From NCBI GenBank assembly GCA_047639615.1, contig JBLIOL010000201.1:1-10385 (forward strand): a stretch of DNA of 10,385 nt, given 5' to 3'. The position numbers and the translations under genes are program-made. The notes beneath the pieces were generated by a model. The model saw only the letters and a list, made by a program, of their open reading frames with translations. It had not been told where the DNA came from and searched no databases. Below, piece by piece: positions 6,473-10,385 of the stretch. Positions within the stretch are counted from its first letter, which is position 1. The number at the start of each line of letters is the position of its first letter. The stretch comes from CAYWNK01 sp047639615. Its GTDB lineage: Bacteria > Planctomycetota > UBA1135 > GCA-002686595.

Positions 6473-8059
6473 TCAGAGTTCCCGAGGCTGCAGGCATATG
6501 CGCTTGTGGCGATAGTCAAATGTGATCCTGAACGGCTCCAGCATCTTGCTCCCTAGGTTGCCTAGGGCGTAGGTGCTGGAGAAGACGCCGACCTTCGTGT
6601 GGCTGAAGACCACGGGTAGGTTGTTGGTGCGGTGGCCTCCGACCTCGAACCAATCGACGGTACCGGCGCTGGCTGTGCCGCTGCCGCCGACGCCGCCGGT
6701 CTGGGTGGGCGTGACCTTGCGGCCCTCTAGGAGATTCAGCTCCTCGACGGCTGGGGTGAAGAAGCTGATGGTGCTCGCGTCCCCGAGGTCGAGTTTGAAT
6801 ATTCCAGACCGATCGCCTTCGAAGCGACAGGTGAGGCAGGGGATGCTGTTGATCACCTGCAGTTCGGACCAGGTTCCATCGGCCAGGGTGTAGCTCTCGG
6901 GGTCGTAGATGGCGAGTTGGTTCTCTTTGAGGTCCAACTCGAGTACGGACCTGGCGAAGAATTCATAGCCGCAGATGCCCGCGATTTTGACCCCGAAGTG
7001 GGCTTCCAGGAAGGCCAGGTCGAGTTCGATGTAGAGCGGGTCCTGCATCTGCAGCGGGCCTAGCTCGAAGTGAGTGCCTTGCCGGTAGTTCGCGGTGATT
7101 TGACCGGAGACGCCGATTGCAGGTACGGAACCGAACTTTGGTAGGTCGAGACTGTTGGCGACCTTGGGATCGATGCACATGATTCCGGCGCCGGAGTCGA
7201 GGATGAACCAACCCATGTTTTTGCCCTCGATGAGGGGCTGGACGATGAGGTGTCCGGTGCGCACGCGCCTGAGTTCGACCTCGGCGTCTACTTGCGAGTC
7301 GAAGGTGGTGTCGGCACCAGGTCCGCTGGGGAGGGTGTAGGGGGTGACGGGGTCGCTGGATGCTGCTTGGCCGTTCTCCACGACCAGCCGGGAGCTGCTG
7401 CCCTTGCCCGCGCTGGTAACCAGGTGGGCCATGGGAATGCCGGCCACCAGTTGGTAGTTCTCGAAGGTGGTGACGTCGGTGCTGCCGGTGGTGGTGCGTT
7501 CGAGTCGAGCCGGGAGGAATGTCTCGGGGTCGAGCAGGAGCTGGCCGACCAAATTCGAGCTGGAGAAGCTGACCTCCAGGCGAATGTACCGCGTCTCACT
7601 CCCCTGCAGCCTTAATTGAATTTCAGCTGCACTCTCGCACCAGAATCCGGAGTGAATCCACTGGAGCAGGTTCCACATGTCGCGCTCCTCCTGCTCAATG
7701 GTGATGGCCGGACCGAAACGTTGCCGAAGGCTGGCCGTGCTGCCATCGAAGCAGACGGTTTGGGCTAGGGCGCCTTGGTTGGTGTAGCGGTACTGGCCTT
7801 GCTTTCCGAATGTGAGGCTGAACTGAGCATCGACGTACCCAGCATCGCTCTGGCCGCTGAGTTGGATACCGGCCGCGGTGGCCGCCCACGCTTCGCGCTT
7901 AGCGGCCTTGCGCGCCGAGCTCAAGATCTCCGCGAGGGACTGCTCTTGAGCGACGGTGCCGAGCGCATCCGGGAGCGAGAGGGGGGCCGCGCTTGCGTAG
8001 TTAGCGAAAGCCAGCGCGAGCAGTAGGAGGGCACAGCTCTTGATCTTGTGGTTCAGCAT
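6473..8059 (-). CDS. secreted two-lobe retropepsin-like aspartic protease
   Basis: This is a 528-aa exported protein from the ATG at 8059; an in-frame TTG at 8066-8068 would add three residues. The signal peptide is MLNHKIKSCALLLLALAFANYASA, cut before APLSLP. Residues about 30-240 form a beta-rich N-terminal region reminiscent of lipoprotein-carrier-like folds in similar proteins. Lobe 1 carries the catalytic motif FILDSGAG (Asp-Ser-Gly-Ala at 288-291) and the GICGYEFF strand (361-368) typical of retropepsin-like clan AA proteins. Lobe 2 has the equivalent positions KLDLGDAS (Asp424-Leu-Gly426) and LGNLGSKMLEPFRITFD (499-515). The second motif has Leu instead of Thr/Ser, so activity as a pseudo-dimer is uncertain. 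It would act in the periplasm or outside. The upstream regulator gene ends only five bases before this ATG, so the pair is one operon with likely coupled translation (GAGAGAG precedes). Confidence 0.85.
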   Translation of the reverse strand: MLNHKIKSCALLLLALAFANYASAAPLSLPDALGTVAQEQSLAEILSSARKAAKREAWAATAAGIQLSGQSDAGYVDAQFSLTFGKQGQYRYTNQGALAQTVCFDGSTASLRQRFGPAITIEQEERDMWNLLQWIHSGFWCESAAEIQLRLQGSETRYIRLEVSFSSSNLVGQLLLDPETFLPARLERTTTGSTDVTTFENYQLVAGIPMAHLVTSAGKGSSSRLVVENGQAASSDPVTPYTLPSGPGADTTFDSQVDAEVELRRVRTGHLIVQPLIEGKNMGWFILDSGAGIMCIDPKVANSLDLPKFGSVPAIGVSGQITANYRQGTHFELGPLQMQDPLYIELDLAFLEAHFGVKIAGICGYEFFARSVLELDLKENQLAIYDPESYTLADGTWSELQVINSIPCLTCRFEGDRSGIFKLDLGDASTISFFTPAVEELNLLEGRKVTPTQTGGVGGSGTASAGTVDWFEVGGHRTNNLPVVFSHTKVGVFSSTYALGNLGSKMLEPFRITFDYRHKRICLQPREL

Positions 8060-8064
8060 GGTTT

Positions 8065-8655
8065 TCAAATCTCTCTCAAGGGGCTGACCACGCTCGTGAT
8101 GGCGTGCAGGTTGCCCTTGGTGTTCTTGGTGTTCTTGGCGTAGCCGGCCAGTAGGTCGTGAAGCTCCTCGAGGCGGGTGTTGACTTCCTTCAACTGGGCG
8201 GTGTTCAGGCGCACCTTGGTGCGTTGCATGTAGAGGTTGCGCCGAGGGCCCTTGGTGGTGACCACGCTGGCCTCGAGGGCGGCGTCGAAGTCACGCAGCG
8301 CCAGGCGTAGCACGGCAGCGGCGCCGCCGGACCAAGCCTTGCGGCTCCTGGCGGAGCGCTGATCTAGGTCGATCTTGAGCTTGGCCGCGGGCAGGGCGTA
8401 GATCATGCCCTTGCGGCCAGGTCCCTCGCTGTCGGATTGATCCTCACCCACGGCTTCGATCACGCCGATCGCCACGAGCTTCTTGATGTGGTAGTAGAGC
8501 GAGTCTGCGGGCCTGGCCAGGCGGCTAGCTAGGTCTGCGATACTGGAAGGGCCGACGACCTGCAGGCACTCGTAGATCTCTAGGCGCGCAGGCTTGAACA
8601 GCTCGGTTGCTGCCTTCGGCCCTAGGTTGATTACCTTGCGTTTGGATTGGCTCAC
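8065..8655 (-). CDS. winged-helix (ArsR-like) transcriptional regulator
   Basis: This 196-aa cytoplasmic DNA-binding protein is read from GTG at 8655 (MSQSKRKVINLGPKAA...). The winged helix is clear: LFKPARLEIYECLQVVGP (19-36), the HTH scaffold helix SSIADLASRL (37-46), the recognition helix PADSLYYHIKKLVAIGVI (49-66), and a wing rich in Gly and charged residues ending GRKGMIYALP (82-89). The YYHIKKL pattern is typical of ArsR-like regulators. The C-terminal 100 residues are helical, with RLNTAQLKEVNTRLEELHDLLAGY as a likely dimerisation coiled coil, and end in a KNTKNTKGN repeat made by a 9-bp tandem duplication (8117-8134). A longer frame reaches a GTG at 8739, but that codon lies inside the terminator stem of the upstream gene and the operator would fall in coding sequence, so the shorter start is preferred. 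No metal-binding Cys pair is seen, so the signal is unknown. Confidence 0.8.
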   Translation of the reverse strand: MSQSKRKVINLGPKAATELFKPARLEIYECLQVVGPSSIADLASRLARPADSLYYHIKKLVAIGVIEAVGEDQSDSEGPGRKGMIYALPAAKLKIDLDQRSARSRKAWSGGAAAVLRLALRDFDAALEASVVTTKGPRRNLYMQRTKVRLNTAQLKEVNTRLEELHDLLAGYAKNTKNTKGNLHAITSVVSPLREI

Positions 8656-8663
8656 AGTGGCTA

Positions 8664-8693
8664 TTCTTGAAACTACGCTGATTATTTCAAGAA
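8664..8693. promoter_or_regulatory. probable operator: perfect 9-bp dyad with a 12-bp spacer
   Basis: TTCTTGAAA (8664-8672) and TTTCAAGAA (8685-8693) are exact inverted copies. Their centres are 21 bp apart, two helical turns, as expected for a dimeric regulator contacting one face of DNA. The element ends nine bases before the regulator's GTG start. It overlaps a minus-strand -10-like hexamer AATAAT (8686-8681, five of six matches to TATAAT). No convincing -35 box was found at 16-18 bp. Binding here would block transcription of the regulator and protease pair, so autoregulation is the simplest reading. Sequence symmetry is seen directly; the role is inferred. Confidence 0.6.
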
Positions 8694-8720
8694 AAAGACC
8701 TGCAAGCTCAGAGCCAGGGC

Positions 8721-8765
8721 ACGAAGAAGCCCCTGCCACCCCGTGAGTGGGGGGTGGCAGGGGCT
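8721..8765 (-). terminator. strong intrinsic terminator of the tricorn-like gene
   Basis: Arms 8728-8742 (AGCCCCTGCCACCCC) and 8751-8765 (GGGGTGGCAGGGGCT) form a perfect 15-bp, GC-rich stem with an 8-base loop. Read on the minus strand, the stem starts 35 bases after the tricorn-like gene's stop codon and is followed by the T-rich stretch TCTTCGT. The T tract is short, but the stem is very stable. It insulates the regulator operon that begins just downstream. Confidence 0.8.
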
Positions 8766-8799
8766 ATCGGGTGCCCTGGGGCATCTGCCTAGTGGCTAC

Positions 8800-10385
8800 C
8801 TAACGCCGGACGCGGACGGGGAGCGCGGGCTTCTTGTAGGTCTTCGGCGGGTTGGCGGCGAGCTGCTCGAGAGCGATCTCGATCGCTCGCTCCAGCTGCG
8901 GGTCGCGACCATTCAGGCAATCTGCGGGGTACATGTTGACCTCCACGTGGGGCGGGACGCCGACGTTCTCCACGGCAAAGCCCTCGTCCTCGGTCCAGAA
9001 CCCGATGTTCGGGGAGGTCATGCGACCGCCGTCCATCAAGGGCGGGAAGCCGAGCATGCCGACCAGTCCACCCCAGGTGCGCCGGCCCACGAGGGTGCCG
9101 AGCTCCAGGTGCTGGAACATCCAGGGCAATAGGTCGCCGCCGGAGCTGGAGTGCTCGTTGATGAGCATCACGTTCGGCCCATCGATCGACCCGCGCGGGG
9201 AGACAAGATCCTTGCCGTAGCGGGTTGCCCAGCTAGCGACGTAGGGGCGCCGCATGTGGTCGATCACATAGTCAGCCACCTGGCCACCGCGGTTGTGACG
9301 GTCGTCGACGATCAGAGCGTCACGGTCCGCTTGGGGGAAGAAGTAGCGCTTGAAGTACTGGTGTCCACCGCCGCCCGTGTCGGGCACGTGCACGTAGGCC
9401 ACGCGGCCGTTCGTGGCTTCGGTGACGCGCTGGTAGTTGCCTTCCACCCAATCGCGGTTGCGCAGGGCTCCGTCGTTGCCGACGGGGTTGACCTGAATGG
9501 TGCGCGACTCGGAACCATCAGCGTTGGGTCCAACCTCTAGCTCAACCGTCTTGCCCACGGTGTTCTCGAAGGGCTCGTGCAGGTTGTTGCTGGCGTGCAA
9601 CTGGGTCCCGTTGATTGCCAAGAGATACTCACCAACCTTCACATTGACGCCAGGCTGGGTCAGCGGCGAGCGCAGGCCGGGGTTCCAGTTGAGTCCGCCA
9701 TAGATCTTGGCGAAGCGGTAACGGTCCGCATTCACTTCGTAATCGGCGCCTAGCAATCCGCCGGAGACACGATTGGAGTTGCTCGGCAGGTCGCCGCCGC
9801 CCACGTTGTGGTGGCCCACGGCGAGCTCGGAGAAGAGCCAGGTCTGCACTCGATTGAGATCCGTGCGGGAGCGCAGGTGGGGCAGGAAGGCCGCGTACTT
9901 TGCGCGCATGGCGGGCCAGTCGGCGCCGTGCATGTCGGGGTCGTAGAAGTAGTCGCGGTTGATGCGCCAGGACTCGTGGAAAATCTGCTTCCACTCGGCG
10001 CGGGGATCGATCTTGACCTCGAGGGAGTCGCTGGCGAGCACGCCCTTGCCGGCCGCAACGGGTGCGCCCGTCGCGGCGATCAGGAACTTGCCGCCTTGGA
10101 CGACGATCATCTGAGAGAGATCCGCGGAGAGGCCGAAGCCGCTCACGCCCTTGGCGAGGGAGGTCTCCTTGCGCTCCTTCAGGTCGTACATGGCCAAGGC
10201 GCTGGAGCGATCCACTGCAGTGCTCAAGTAGTAGAGCTTGCCTTCCGCGCCGGCGTCCAAGTTGCCAAAGCTAATGCCCTTAGCGCCGAGGTGCAGGATG
10301 CGCGTGTCGAGGCCTTCGAAGTCGATCTTTGTCAGTTCCTCTTCCTCTTCCTCTTCTTCTTCTTCTTCCGCGGCTTCCTCAGCAT
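8800..10385 (-). CDS. tricorn-like peptidase (S41 family), C-terminal part
   Basis: The frame is open through the window edge, so about 528 C-terminal residues are seen; the N-terminal part (beta-propeller in tricorn, about 1,070 aa in all) lies outside. Tricorn enzymes are large serine peptidases that trim oligopeptides. From the edge: a run of 11 Glu, then LTKIDFEGLDTRILHL, a typical tricorn propeller phrase, then WKQIFHESWRINRDYFYDPDMHGADW (C1 domain), a PDZ region with GVNVKVGEYLLAINGTQL (about 9540-9680), and the C2 catalytic domain. The nucleophile Ser sits in NEHSSSGGD (codon 9142-9144), the catalytic His in LAVGHHN (9808-9813) and the Glu in AVENVGVPP (8968-8970). The Ser before the His and the Asp after the nucleophile of Thermoplasma tricorn are both Gly here. 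The TTG at 10260 is not a real start. The gene is followed by its own terminator. Confidence 0.9.
   Translation of the reverse strand, partial: AEEAAEEEEEEEEEEELTKIDFEGLDTRILHLGAKGISFGNLDAGAEGKLYYLSTAVDRSSALAMYDLKERKETSLAKGVSGFGLSADLSQMIVVQGGKFLIAATGAPVAAGKGVLASDSLEVKIDPRAEWKQIFHESWRINRDYFYDPDMHGADWPAMRAKYAAFLPHLRSRTDLNRVQTWLFSELAVGHHNVGGGDLPSNSNRVSGGLLGADYEVNADRYRFAKIYGGLNWNPGLRSPLTQPGVNVKVGEYLLAINGTQLHASNNLHEPFENTVGKTVELEVGPNADGSESRTIQVNPVGNDGALRNRDWVEGNYQRVTEATNGRVAYVHVPDTGGGGHQYFKRYFFPQADRDALIVDDRHNRGGQVADYVIDHMRRPYVASWATRYGKDLVSPRGSIDGPNVMLINEHSSSGGDLLPWMFQHLELGTLVGRRTWGGLVGMLGFPPLMDGGRMTSPNIGFWTEDEGFAVENVGVPPHVEVNMYPADCLNGRDPQLERAIEIALEQLAANPPKTYKKPALPVRVRR
10336..10368 (-). repeat. poly-glutamate codon repeat
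   Basis: Eleven consecutive GAA/GAG codons, partly in alternating GAGGAA order, make an acidic stretch just before the conserved tricorn phrase KIDFEG; AAEEA extends it towards the window edge. Short acidic linkers at this place are common in tricorn-like proteins, but a microsatellite-like run can change length by whole codons without breaking the frame. Confidence 0.75.

Noticed and set aside
6551..6567. Inverted repeat CCCTAGG-TTG-CCTAGGG near the 3' end of the protease gene
   Set aside because: Arms are only 7 bp, it lies in the conserved LGNLGSKML coding segment and has no T run, so chance or codon use explains it.
8117..8134. 9-bp direct repeat in the 3' end of the regulator gene
   Set aside because: Two copies only, in frame (KNT-KNT); noted with the gene but too short to be a functional repeat or array.
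8870..8895. GAGCGATC-TC-GATCGCTC dyad in the tricorn-like gene
   Set aside because: An 8-bp dyad in coding sequence for ERAIEIALE, far from any gene start; likely a by-product of codon choice.

Overview
The window is GC-rich (roughly 60-65 % by eye), densely coded DNA with eight genes, two of them cut by the window edges. There are no tRNA, rRNA, CRISPR or transposase signals. The lineage is most likely Planctomycetota. The main pointer is the C-terminal domain of the secreted protein at 5413-6471, which I recall from families of exported planctomycete proteins. A secreted two-lobe retropepsin-like protease, a tricorn-type peptidase and large orphan proteins fit that lineage, but this assignment is inference and not a database result.

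Left part (1-2340, + strand): the 3' end of a TrmH/SpoU-type RNA 2'-O-methyltransferase gene overlaps the start of rarA (AAA+ ATPase of replication-fork maintenance) by the four bases ATGA. A small orphan acidic, probably lipid-anchored protein follows. Middle part (2341-6471): an MFS transporter lies behind a 12-C homopolymer that sits two bases before its ribosome binding site. Its 3' end overlaps by 25 bp the 3' end of a converging orphan gene of 415 aa. That gene carries a perfect 14-bp inverted repeat near its end and has a very good sigma70-like promoter (TATAAT, 17-bp spacer) in a 161-bp divergent intergenic region. On the other side of that region starts a secreted two-domain protein.

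Right part (6473-10385, - strand): a winged-helix regulator gene is followed after 5 bases by a secreted two-lobe aspartic-protease-like gene, forming a compact two-gene operon. A perfect 9-12-9 inverted repeat, with half-site centres 21 bp apart, lies just upstream of the regulator's likely start and looks like an autoregulatory operator. Upstream of the operon, a perfect 15-bp stem terminator closes off a large tricorn-like S41 peptidase gene that runs out of the window. The first in-frame start of the regulator falls inside that terminator, so the regulator start is moved downstream to 8655.

No clearly new multi-gene system such as a defence island is visible. The best candidates for new biology are the regulator/operator/secreted-protease cassette, the poly-C leader of the transporter, and the orphan 415-aa family with its embedded hairpin.
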